Below are positions 42,464 through 49,958 of a stretch of DNA of 64,000 bases, piece by piece (position 1 is the stretch's first letter; the number at the start of each line of letters is the position of its first letter). This stretch comes from Candidatus Syntrophopropionicum ammoniitolerans (GTDB lineage: Bacteria > Bacillota > Desulfotomaculia > Desulfotomaculales > Pelotomaculaceae), in NCBI GenBank assembly GCA_013201395.1, contig JABMJD010000003.1:1-64000 (forward strand), in the 5' to 3' direction. The translations under genes were made by a program, and so were the position numbers. The notes below the pieces were generated by a model. It was given only the letters and a program-made list of their open reading frames with translations. It was not told the DNA's origin and ran no database searches.

Positions 42464-43727
42464 AGATTTTTGCACCTCTTAGCACCTCTACCCCTTTTAC
42501 GTTAAAGCCAACCATGTCATCCTCCAGCCCGTATCTGGCGACATCGATGCTATGGTTATCCTTATCGGGGAATCTGCTTTTTACATTGCCCTGCCGATCC
42601 ATTTCCAGCGCGTAATTTATAAACTCTCTTGCAGCCAACGGGCAACGTTCCGGGTCAATAACAATTTGCTCTAAATCCTGCAAAAACTTGATGCCAAATT
42701 CTACACTCCCCGGCCCTTTCTTGGCGCCTTTAATCCGCATGCCAAAACTCCGCAGCTCATCAATGCTTTTCGGTTCGGCGCTGTCAGCTATGGTCATCAC
42801 ATCGTTATACCGCTGTGCTTTCTTCCAGAACTGCCGGTTGAATAGGTTTAGTCCGCTTATTTCGGCAAATATATAAAGCCGGCGCCTGGTCCGATCAAAG
42901 TGCATACGCTCAAAGCATAGCGGATCCACGGCATAACCGAAGTCCAGACCCTGGCGAACACGGTCAAAATTAGCAATTTCACTCTGGGCTATAGGCCGCA
43001 ACAAGACATTTGTAAACACTTCTAAGCCGGTGCCTACTTCTTCTCCTAAATACTCATGCCGGTAGGCCGTTTCATTGACTTTCTCCAGGTGCGCCGCATC
43101 GGCCAGAAACCGCTCTCCCAACCATTCCTGCGGCACACCCAGATAATCACTGTGGTGAACCCGCCGGCTAGGCTTGGGCACCCTAGCCTCCTGATTGACC
43201 CAACTTCTTCCCGATTTTGGCGGGTTGTATGAATAAAAGGAAATCCGTTTTTCATCCCCGCCCCTAAAAAGAGACTGGAGTATATTGCGGATCTCGTCCA
43301 TGCTGGCGAATTGATCGAGCTCCTCAAACCATGCGTATTTAACATAGCCTTTACCCAGGTTAATTGATTTCATCTTTTTGGGATTATCTGCACCCCTGAA
43401 AACAATCCTTTGCCCCGTAGGGGTGTATATAATCTGCATGGGTGAAACCTGGAACTTAAAAAGATGGGCAATACCCATTTTAGCAGCCGTCCATTCAAAC
43501 TGCCCGAACACAGTATCTCTTAACTCGTTCTGGTAGCGTCTTAACACGATAGCGTTGGCGTCTGCATCCTTGACAAACCCTAGAAGTATTTCCGCGCTTA
43601 CAAATGTTGATTTTGTGCTACCACGGCCCCCTTTGAGCCAAAACTCGTCATATTGTTCTGTTTTGAGTTCCCTGTGTAATCCGTAAAAGGACGGGGCAAT
43701 GAGTTCTGAAAGCCTAATCTTCGTCAT
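42456..43727 (-). CDS. Terminase large subunit (PBSX family)
   Basis: A 423-residue ATPase-nuclease. Walker A is GGRGSTKS (33-40); the YAWFEELDQF segment is Walker B; QGLDFGYAVDPLC begins the RNase-H-type nuclease, and HSIDVARYGLEDD holds late acidic residues. It packages DNA through the portal. Confidence 0.9.
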   Translation of the reverse strand: MTKIRLSELIAPSFYGLHRELKTEQYDEFWLKGGRGSTKSTFVSAEILLGFVKDADANAIVLRRYQNELRDTVFGQFEWTAAKMGIAHLFKFQVSPMQIIYTPTGQRIVFRGADNPKKMKSINLGKGYVKYAWFEELDQFASMDEIRNILQSLFRGGDEKRISFYSYNPPKSGRSWVNQEARVPKPSRRVHHSDYLGVPQEWLGERFLADAAHLEKVNETAYRHEYLGEEVGTGLEVFTNVLLRPIAQSEIANFDRVRQGLDFGYAVDPLCFERMHFDRTRRRLYIFAEISGLNLFNRQFWKKAQRYNDVMTIADSAEPKSIDELRSFGMRIKGAKKGPGSVEFGIKFLQDLEQIVIDPERCPLAAREFINYALEMDRQGNVKSRFPDKDNHSIDVARYGLEDDMVGFNVKGVEVLRGAKIYG

Positions 43728-44217
43728 CTATATCATCCACGATCTTAACGGCCATTTCGGCATTAATGTTCAGCCTGTCGGTAAACATGCCTAAGTGTTT
43801 ACCCAGTAGCTCCAATGCTTTTATTTTGTCGGCCATTCTTATTTCCCGTTCCATGATATCCCCTGCTTCGGTAGGAATACGCTTAACCTTCACAGACAAG
43901 ATCGCTGCAGTGTCATCGGAGCTAGCCATATCCTTTATGGTTGCCTCGTCCATGTTCACCACATCGACCGGATTGACCAGGGCGATGCGGGCTAGCTCAC
44001 GGATTACCCGGTCTGCGTTTATGCCGGTTCGCCTAGAGCGTTCAGCTAATTCCTTGTCGACGCGCGCGCGGATGTTAACATTGGCTAACATGCGACTCGC
44101 TTGCTCTTTAGCTGTTTTGGGGCTGTATCCTGCCCGAATGGCGGCCGCAGTTCCATTGAGATCTAATAAGTATTCTTTTATAAAAAGTTCCTGCTTTTTA
44201 GTCACCTCAGCCACCAC
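43714..44217 (-). CDS. Terminase small subunit
   Basis: A 167-residue DNA-recognition subunit. TKKQELFIKEYLLDLNGTAA followed by IRAGYSPKTAKEQASRMLAN is the standard N-terminus. It starts at a GTG with a weak site only 24 bases after the homing endonuclease stop, so expression may depend on coupling. Confidence 0.88.
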   Translation of the reverse strand: MVAEVTKKQELFIKEYLLDLNGTAAAIRAGYSPKTAKEQASRMLANVNIRARVDKELAERSRRTGINADRVIRELARIALVNPVDVVNMDEATIKDMASSDDTAAILSVKVKRIPTEAGDIMEREIRMADKIKALELLGKHLGMFTDRLNINAEMAVKIVDDIDDED

Positions 44218-44241
44218 CCCATCGCAAGAAAAAAAGAAAGT

Positions 44242-44859
44242 TTACACCTTCTTAAACAACTCCTTGCCAGTTTTCCCGCTTCTTATTCTACTCCTTATGG
44301 TTTCTTTGTTAATTCCTGTTATTCTTGACCACTCTGCAATCGTGTGCTTTTTCCCATCCATTTCTATGTATACATTGCTTCTTCTGTTGTTGTCTTGCGT
44401 ATATTTATCTGCCCACCTGCAGTTAGAGGGTTCATAGTTCCTGCTGTTGTCTATCCGATCAATAGACATTTTATCTGAATATCCGTTTTTTACTGCCCAA
44501 TTATGGAAGGCTTCGAAATTATTTCTCCATTCTTCACAAACAGAAATCCCCCGACCACCATAAAACTCGTATCCGTTTGTTCCTGGATACTCGCATCTAC
44601 TTATCATACTATGCCATATTCGATATATTCTAGTGTTGGTCATACCATGCGTTCCCATTGTTTTGATTTTATATTCTCCACGCTTGCAACCGCAACTCCT
44701 TGAAGTACCCTTTCTTAATTTTTGACTTTCGGTGACAACAATATTGCCACATGAGCAAACACATTCCCACTTTGCGTTTTTACTCTTAAAATCGACTTGT
44801 CTTTTTGCGGTCAATTCTCCAAATGTCTGGTTTGTTAAATCGATTGCCCTTCTCCCCAT
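44242..44859 (-). CDS. HNH/AP2-type homing endonuclease
   Basis: A 205-residue free-standing phage endonuclease. The N-terminal zinc part has WECVCSCGN and SCGCKRG, and the centre has RIWHSMISRCEYPG, FYGGRGISVCEEWR and MSIDRIDNSRNYEPSNCRW. The C-terminal DNA-binding part has a HTIAEWSRITGINKETIRSR helix pair. It lies between a truncated and an intact terminase small subunit gene, which points to invasion of that gene. The start codon is buried in a perfect hairpin. Confidence 0.82.
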   Translation of the reverse strand: MGRRAIDLTNQTFGELTAKRQVDFKSKNAKWECVCSCGNIVVTESQKLRKGTSRSCGCKRGEYKIKTMGTHGMTNTRIYRIWHSMISRCEYPGTNGYEFYGGRGISVCEEWRNNFEAFHNWAVKNGYSDKMSIDRIDNSRNYEPSNCRWADKYTQDNNRRSNVYIEMDGKKHTIAEWSRITGINKETIRSRIRSGKTGKELFKKV

Positions 44860-44891
44860 AATAGCACCCCCTTATTGTATAGTGCTATTAT
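44857..44891 (-). promoter_or_regulatory. Ten-base-pair hairpin over the homing endonuclease start
   Basis: On the minus strand ATAATAGCAC and GTGCTATTAT form a perfect stem around a 14-base loop with AAGGGG. The AT of the start ATG is in the stem, so translation from long transcripts should be blocked. TATACAATA in the loop resembles a -10 box, so a transcript starting inside would escape the hairpin. A similar device controls T4 I-TevI. Confidence 0.65.
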
Positions 44892-44910
44892 AACAAATAC
44901 CCCGCCTTTA

Positions 44911-44985
44911 TTAAAGCCTAGTTGCGTTTAGATCAACTAGGTATTCCTCTATAAACCTTTTTTGTTTAGCTGTTAATCTTGCCAT
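44911..44985 (-). pseudogene. N-terminal fragment of a terminase small subunit gene
   Basis: 24 codons, MARLTAKQKRFIEEYLVDLN then AT and RL before a stop. This matches the conserved start of terminase small subunits but differs in DNA sequence from the intact gene at 44217. It ends at the point where the homing endonuclease unit begins. GGTGGTGGTG precedes the ATG. It is likely the original 5' end, cut off by the insertion. Confidence 0.75.
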
Positions 44986-45009
44986 CACCACCACCTCACT
45001 ACTGTTAAT

Positions 45010-45038
45010 CAAAAAAGAAAAGAGCCTTTTAACTCTTT
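45010..45038 (-). terminator. Terminator upstream of the late operon
   Basis: On the minus strand AAAGAG and CTCTTT form a stem around TTAAAAGG, followed by TCTTTTTT. It separates early from late transcription. Confidence 0.6.
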
Positions 45039-45081
45039 ACTCTTCTTTATCCATCACTTGCCAGAATAGTCAACATAATAA

Positions 45082-45102
45082 AAGCTGCCTTTGCAGACAG
45101 CC
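45082..45102 (-). terminator. Terminator after the late regulator gene
   Basis: On the minus strand GCTGTC and GGCAGC form a stem with one G-T pair around TGCAAA, followed by TTTTATT. It ends the early transcript just after the regulator. Confidence 0.6.
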
Positions 45103-45141
45103 TCTCAACCTAAAGTTTTCACTTTTCCACCTAGTATCATG

Positions 45142-45588
45142 TTAACATATATCTTCCGGATTTTTCGGATTATGTGCATTTAAGTATTTATCATGTATCA
45201 TTTTCCGCGGGTAACTCTCATCCTGCCGGCCAATCAGGTGCGCCACCTTCAACCAGCTATAGCCATCTATGTACCGGTACTGAAACACCAATCGCGTCAA
45301 ACTATCCGGTATCGTTGATATGTATATTTCAATCCTGAACTTTAGCTCCTCACATTTTTCTTTCCGTTGCACCAATAAACTCCGCAATGTCATTAGCCGC
45401 TCCTGCCTACGGGCACTGATACCCTCGATGTGAAAAGTCTTTTTAGTGTAGGGAAATTCCGTATCGGAACCCACAACGATATCATGCTCAATAACATCAA
45501 CCTGGGCTTCAATACGACCAATACGTTTCTCCAGGCTTTTGATTTCCAGCACCAAATCCGTATACTGTCGCAACAGCTTCTTAATCAT
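45142..45588 (-). CDS. ArpU/RinA-like late gene regulator
   Basis: A 148-residue protein with an N-terminal coiled coil and a sigma-region-4-like end (IPDSLTRLVFQYRYIDGYSW, then KVAHLIGRQDESYPRKMIHD). It is encoded last in the early region, directly before the terminase, where Firmicute phages place the activator of late genes. The ATG at 45588 fits better than the longer frame. Confidence 0.65.
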   Translation of the reverse strand: MIKKLLRQYTDLVLEIKSLEKRIGRIEAQVDVIEHDIVVGSDTEFPYTKKTFHIEGISARRQERLMTLRSLLVQRKEKCEELKFRIEIYISTIPDSLTRLVFQYRYIDGYSWLKVAHLIGRQDESYPRKMIHDKYLNAHNPKNPEDIC

Positions 45589-45677
45589 TGCTTGCTCCCT
45601 ACACCTCCTGAAAAAGAATCCAGCCCCTGCCCCTACAGAAAGCAAGGGCTGGTGTACCGCTTATCTATCCCCTATTA

Positions 45678-45770
45678 CTACTTGCTATTGGTACCGCAGG
45701 GCACTTTCATAAAATCAATGAAAGGCGACTTCCCTGCAAGTATGCCATCGCGAAACTTTTGTGTCTTCAT
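45678..45770 (-). CDS. Possible 30-residue protein
   Basis: An ATG after GGGGGTGATGG opens a frame starting MKTQKFRDGILAGKSPFIDF. The gap between larger genes here is about 350 bases and otherwise holds nothing recognised. Coding status is uncertain. Confidence 0.3.
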   Translation of the reverse strand: MKTQKFRDGILAGKSPFIDFMKVPCGTNSK

Positions 45771-45947
45771 CCATCACCCCCTTTTTAAGTAAACAGTTAG
45801 CCATTAATAACCTCCTCGCATGTTTAAGGATGTTTATAACAAACCCTATCTGTATTGCTTTTAGATAGCTTCCCTTTCCTGTAATGCGGGCACTCTAATA
45901 CTATATACAAGAATACATAGCGTCCTTGTGCAATCATGCTTTTACGT

Positions 45948-46220
45948 TTAATATATTTCGCACCCATTTGGTCCAACACTTCTTTCTTTCATTCTCCTTT
46001 TTGACTCTGTAGCAATGAATTCGCATAAATGCGCGTATCCCCTACCACAGGACACACAAAGCGATACAACACCTGCCTTTTTCCTGGCTATTCCTGCCTG
46101 GTCTAACCTTCTTGCTATATACCTTTCTTGCTTTTTTAGAAGCCTTGCAGTTTTATTGACACTTCCCACTTCGTGAAATGTTTTAATTATGGTTTCAATG
46201 CTTACTGAAACAACACCCAC
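45948..46220 (-). CDS. Small HTH protein with Cys cluster
   Basis: A 90-residue protein. Residues 8-44 (ETIIKTFHEVGSVNKTARLL and on) form a probable helix-turn-helix, followed by LCVSCGRGYAHLC, a possible zinc site. It may regulate the early/late switch. Confidence 0.55.
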   Translation of the reverse strand: MGVVSVSIETIIKTFHEVGSVNKTARLLKKQERYIARRLDQAGIARKKAGVVSLCVSCGRGYAHLCEFIATESKRRMKERSVGPNGCEIY

Positions 46221-46255
46221 CTCCTTTGAATGCCTAGCTATTTGTCCTCTGGCCC

Positions 46256-46465
46256 CTAGTAGTTAACCTTTACCCAATTTTTACACCTGTTCCGTAGAGG
46301 GGAACTTATATACACCCTGTCCAGATTAGGTGATGAAGCTGCGGGCCATACACACATTTGTTTTGATAACATAAAGTAACGGCATGTTTGGCAACATATA
46401 GGCTGATAGTCAACTCCGGTCTAGTAAAAATTCTTCTCTATCTCTCTTTTAACCTTAGTGGTCAT
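46256..46465 (-). pseudogene. Small zinc-ribbon gene interrupted by an in-frame TAG
   Basis: ATG after GGAGGGGTAGAG opens MTTKVKREIEKNFY, then TAG at 46423-46421, then the same frame runs 54 more codons with PICCQTCRYF ... QMCVWPAA ... RNRCKNW, a conserved-looking four-cysteine protein, to a second TAG. It is either a decayed gene, a sequencing error, or an amber codon that is read through. Confidence 0.5.
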
Positions 46466-46535
46466 CTCTACCCCTCCTGTCTTTTTGGCTGCCCATTCCT
46501 CCGGTGGTACCTTTATCTGCCCCGTCAGACCACGC

Positions 46536-46799
46536 TTAACTTAGCTCATTCAGATGTTCTAGTGTTTTATCAGCAACGCTGTCATCGAGCCTCATTCCAG
46601 CATGCTGCATTGTAACCCGCTCCATGAGCTGCTTTAACACCGATTCCTCCACGATAACCACATCGGCACCGGGTTTAAATCCAGCCAGCTCGTCTCGCAC
46701 ATTGCCACCGTCACGGCTTCGTAGACTTTTTTTACCTTCCTGCATTGTGCTCCAAATGATTTTCATCCTACCTATCACAAACTTGTGATTTTTAGCCAT
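46536..46799 (-). CDS. Hypothetical protein
   Basis: An 87-residue protein that starts at the ATG overlapping the RusA stop by eight bases. It has a hydrophobic-basic start (MAKNHKFVIGRMKIIW) and a helical C-terminus. The role is unknown. Confidence 0.55.
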   Translation of the reverse strand: MAKNHKFVIGRMKIIWSTMQEGKKSLRSRDGGNVRDELAGFKPGADVVIVEESVLKQLMERVTMQHAGMRLDDSVADKTLEHLNELS

Positions 46800-47166
46800 T
46801 ATCATCACTCCCAATAATTACTTCCACCCGCGGATCATGTTTATCGACACCAAAACTGTGTCGGATATTACCAATATGCCTCCACCCGTCATTAGGCAGC
46901 ACGCCGGCAACAACAAGTCCATCAAGTATAAATTTCGTCCCCGCTATGATGTTATCTTTATCCTTGCGCCTATCTTTGCAAACCCACCGGATAGCAACAT
47001 CGACCTTTTTAAACCTTCCAGCAGACTTCGCAACCCAGGCAACTTTCTCTGTGTGCACTTTTTTCATGGCCGCGTAGACCATGTAGTGGGACTTGGCTGC
47101 CTCAATGATTTCATTCAGGTCTGGAAGATCGCCTGGTATAATAAATTTTGCCCACACGCGCCACAC
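46792..47166 (-). CDS. RusA-like Holliday junction resolvase
   Basis: A 124-residue protein with KDKDNIIAGTKFILDGLVVA, the RusA motif whose two Asp residues bind magnesium, and a basic KKVDVAIRWVCKDRR stretch. It resolves recombination branches before packaging and fits the RecT module upstream. Confidence 0.8.
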   Translation of the reverse strand: MWRVWAKFIIPGDLPDLNEIIEAAKSHYMVYAAMKKVHTEKVAWVAKSAGRFKKVDVAIRWVCKDRRKDKDNIIAGTKFILDGLVVAGVLPNDGWRHIGNIRHSFGVDKHDPRVEVIIGSDDNG

Positions 47167-47398
47167 CTCCCCCTGACAGCAACCAGTCCCTTACTCCTGC
47201 CGGGAACCTCCTCCTGGACGCGCTATTCGCTACTAGCCTTGTGTAGGAGGGATGCCTTGGAGCAGCACCAATCGCTTGGGCTCTATTTCGTACTGCGGGA
47301 ATGGTGCGGCCTAATGCCGTCGCTATTTCCTGAACAGCAACTTTGCCGTATCGCTGCCTGACATATTTGTCCTCCGCCGGTGTCCATGGTTTGCCCAT
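47111..47398 (-). CDS. SANT/Myb-like DNA-binding protein
   Basis: A 95-residue protein. Residues 3-40 (KPWTPAEDKYVRQRYGKVAV, then a helix ATALGRTIPAVRNRA) form a SANT-type helix-turn-helix found in phage HTH proteins. The rest is basic. It overlaps the RusA gene by 56 bases. Confidence 0.6.
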   Translation of the reverse strand: MGKPWTPAEDKYVRQRYGKVAVQEIATALGRTIPAVRNRAQAIGAAPRHPSYTRLVANSASRRRFPAGVRDWLLSGGGVARVGKIYYTRRSSRPE

Positions 47399-47402
47399 AC
47401 TA

Positions 47403-47900
47403 TCACCCCGTTATTTGCTTGATTTCTACGCCGGCTATGAACTCCCGCATAGACTCCGGCAGTTGCGCCCGGGTTTGCTCACTGTGCGCCAGTGGCTCGT
47501 ATAAGCGCATGAATTGCGTTTGCAGTACACCGATAGGCACCTCCGCGTATCCGATAGCATCCAGACCGCCCATCCCTCGGACCGCTCGTTGAATTGCCGG
47601 GTGGAGTCTTTCCGCAGGCATATCTCGGCGAATAGCCTCACGTACCAGCGCCCAGGCATCGGCCGGCAGCGGTGGTACGTTGCCCATCATCCTGGCGGCA
47701 CTCTCCCGAACCGCGCCCACTGCAGGCATACAGGGTATGTGCTGCATAGACAAAACCTCCACAAAGGCAGCCTTTGCCACGCCAGCGTCAAGGTCTCCGA
47801 TGACCTCATACCACGCTTCGAGGGTCCCGTCTTTTATCTTGATATTTGGGTAAAGTGCCGTTAAAAATGCGAACAGTTTACCCATTTCTTTTTCCGTCAC
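47403..47900 (-). CDS. G39P-like replicative helicase loader/inhibitor
   Basis: A 165-residue protein. The N-terminal 90 residues (KLFAFLTALYPNIKIKDGTL ... AFVEVLSMQHIPCMPAVGAV) match the SPP1 G39P fold. It brings a DnaB-type helicase to the origin. It overlaps the replisome organiser gene by four bases. Confidence 0.7.
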   Translation of the reverse strand: MTEKEMGKLFAFLTALYPNIKIKDGTLEAWYEVIGDLDAGVAKAAFVEVLSMQHIPCMPAVGAVRESAARMMGNVPPLPADAWALVREAIRRDMPAERLHPAIQRAVRGMGGLDAIGYAEVPIGVLQTQFMRLYEPLAHSEQTRAQLPESMREFIAGVEIKQITG

Positions 47901-48883
47901 CCGTCACCACTCCCGTCTATGAATTTTTCTATCAAATGCCATGAATCCGGCACATTTGGCGCTGGCTGCGCATGCTCGTCTTCCCAACCCTTGTCATTCA
48001 GCCAGGTCGAGGGATGGGGGATATACTGGATGTCCTTGTTTTTCCATCCCCGGCTTTTGGCCTGCGACAAACCGGTCATAATAGCTGCAAATAACTCGTT
48101 ATCCGGTTTCAGCTTTTGCCAGGCTCGCTCTGCCCGCCCCTTGCTTTGGCGCCTTGGATATTGCTCCCAGAACTCATCAAAAAGCTGCTCCTGCCGTTTG
48201 CTCTTAAACGGCGATCGTGGCCCGCTCTTTTTCAGGGGCTTGTCCTTGTCTGGTGTAGCAGTCACCTTTTCGGCCTCTACGCTTCCACCGGGTTGGGGTT
48301 GGACACACTCCTGCGCGCCGCCAGGTGCGCATATGTTTTTATCTTCTGTTCCTGATCCTGTTCCTGTTCCTGTTCCTGATCCTGTTCCTGTTCCTTGTTT
48401 CGAAAGGGTTACGGAAGGGTTTCGAAAGGGTTCCCCAACCAGTTTATGTATCCGTTTTAAAAGGGCTTCATAAGGGTTCTTTTTTGTCTCTAAGTATGGC
48501 TTGCTTAACTGCTCCACAACCGTTAGGAAATCCTTTAGCAACACAGTTTGCGGCAATTCCTTTAGCTTTGAAACCGCTCCTTTGCCCTGGTTTGGGTTTT
48601 CAAGCGGGTTATGTTTAAGATAATTAACAACCAGCAACACGTGGGCTTCCTGGTCGTACAAGACAACACCAGCAGCGATTAGCTCATTTAATGCTACATT
48701 AAATCGTTTTTCGTCCCATCCCAGGTCAAAACACGCATAAGGTGCGGGCAAAAAATAGAACCCAATTATGTTGCGATGTGGGGATGTCAGCAAATAAAGC
48801 ATCAGGTATCTTGCATCCACCGACACCGCCCGCATTTTTTCATCTTGCCAGAACCTGCTTTCAACCCTCGTGTACACTTTCAT
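47897..48883 (-). CDS. Phage replisome organiser
   Basis: A 328-residue replication initiator. An N-terminal winged-helix domain (RVESRFWQDEKMRAVSVDAR ... GLWDEKRFNVALNELIAAGV-like text) is joined by a low-complexity Gly-Thr-Ser linker (residues 165-180) to a C-terminal domain with FDEFWEQYPRRQSKGRAERAW, the DnaD/DnaB-loader type motif. The origin may lie within or near this gene. Confidence 0.75.
   Translation of the reverse strand: MKVYTRVESRFWQDEKMRAVSVDARYLMLYLLTSPHRNIIGFYFLPAPYACFDLGWDEKRFNVALNELIAAGVVLYDQEAHVLLVVNYLKHNPLENPNQGKGAVSKLKELPQTVLLKDFLTVVEQLSKPYLETKKNPYEALLKRIHKLVGEPFRNPSVTLSKQGTGTGSGTGTGTGSGTEDKNICAPGGAQECVQPQPGGSVEAEKVTATPDKDKPLKKSGPRSPFKSKRQEQLFDEFWEQYPRRQSKGRAERAWQKLKPDNELFAAIMTGLSQAKSRGWKNKDIQYIPHPSTWLNDKGWEDEHAQPAPNVPDSWHLIEKFIDGSGDG
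48345..48396. repeat. Hexanucleotide microsatellite in the replisome organiser gene
   Basis: The unit GTTCCT, with GATCCT variants, repeats about eight times and encodes the Gly-Thr/Gly-Ser linker. Length variation would change linker length in steps of two residues without breaking the frame. Confidence 0.7.
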
Positions 48884-49106
48884 TCCTCCAACCTACTGCC
48901 ATGTCTAGATCCTCTAGCCTTTTCCGCCTTTTGGCGGCCGCTATAAGCGCCTCAAGCTCTATGGGTCTAAGGCCTAGTTTTTCTAGCGTCCTGGCACGAA
49001 TGTGGCCCAGCATATGTTCAAAATAAACCTCTTTGGCCGGTGCCCCCAGGTTCCCCATCTCCCTAACTAAGTAGTAAGCACATTCATCCACTGGCTTGAT
49101 TTTCAC
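48861..49106 (-). CDS. Small hypothetical protein
   Basis: An 81-residue helical, charged protein between methyltransferase and replisome organiser. The middle holds HIRARTLEKLGLRPIELEAL. No family is recognised. Confidence 0.5.
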   Translation of the reverse strand: MKIKPVDECAYYLVREMGNLGAPAKEVYFEHMLGHIRARTLEKLGLRPIELEALIAAAKRRKRLEDLDMAVGWRNESVHEG

Positions 49107-49129
49107 TATGCCTGTGCCTCCTCCCTTAC

Positions 49130-49927
49130 CTAAAACAAAGATGCTTGCTTGTATTCGTCCTTCCCTGGTCTCTTTGCATTCCTTACAGTCTTACCTTTCA
49201 ATGCCGCCCCTGCACCCGATGATATCAATAGTGACTTTTTCAACGCATTCATTGTCCCAAATCCCCCATCGGAAAGCACCCGGCAGAACGCATCTACAAC
49301 CGGAATACCTTCTGGCGTGACCATGCTTAAAATTCCCGGAACATTTTCAAAAATAAATGTTTTGGGCCATATCTCCAGAATCAGCCTGGCAAAGTCAAAC
49401 ACAAGGCTATTGCGCGGGTCCATTACTTCCCGTCTGCCGGCAGTGCTGAACCCCTGGCAAGGTGGCCCGCCAGCCACACAATCGATCTCGCCCTTTTTCA
49501 TGCTGATTGCGTCAAGTATCTGCTGGCCGGTGAATTTGCGCACATCACCGAAAAAGAAATGACTTACTCCCGGCATATTAGGCTCGCCGGCAATCCACCC
49601 GGTACCGGGCAATAGCATTCTATATACGTTGTCTTCCCCGGGCTTCTGCCTCTTGATCTCTTTTTCCAGGTAACCATTCAATCTTTCTTCGTCCTCCGGT
49701 GTGGAATAGTGCATGTTAATCGGGTATGTACCCAGATTAATCATGTACGTGAGAGCAGCGGCCTCTTCCCACTCGACACCTGCTACCACCTCAAAACCAC
49801 CCATCATCATGCCCAGGCTAAGCCCTCCGCACCCTGCAAAGAAGTCAATGCAGGTAGGCCGTTTTTCTCCTGGCAGAAGCAGTCCTGACCGGTGTTGATA
49901 ATATTTACCCGGTAGCGTTTTGAGCAT
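49130..49927 (-). CDS. Cytosine-C5 DNA methyltransferase lacking the target-recognition domain
   Basis: About 265 residues. Motif I is DFFAGCGGLSLG (28-39), motif IV is GGPPCQGFS with the catalytic Cys157, and motif VI is ENVPG (193-197). Normal enzymes continue with motif VIII (Q-x-R-x-R), a target-recognition domain and motifs IX-X; here the protein ends after about 65 unrelated residues (KKSLLISSGAGAALKG, then KQASLF). It may need a partner protein or belong to a compact phage family. It probably modifies phage DNA against restriction. Confidence 0.8.
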   Translation of the reverse strand: MLKTLPGKYYQHRSGLLLPGEKRPTCIDFFAGCGGLSLGMMMGGFEVVAGVEWEEAAALTYMINLGTYPINMHYSTPEDEERLNGYLEKEIKRQKPGEDNVYRMLLPGTGWIAGEPNMPGVSHFFFGDVRKFTGQQILDAISMKKGEIDCVAGGPPCQGFSTAGRREVMDPRNSLVFDFARLILEIWPKTFIFENVPGILSMVTPEGIPVVDAFCRVLSDGGFGTMNALKKSLLISSGAGAALKGKTVRNAKRPGKDEYKQASLF

Positions 49928-49958
49928 TGTGTTGTCCGCCCCCCTTTGTCTCCCTAAA

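Noticed and set aside
44242-44859. Group I intron carrying the endonuclease
   Set aside because: No intron core could be drawn, and the flanking terminase pieces do not join into one reading frame.
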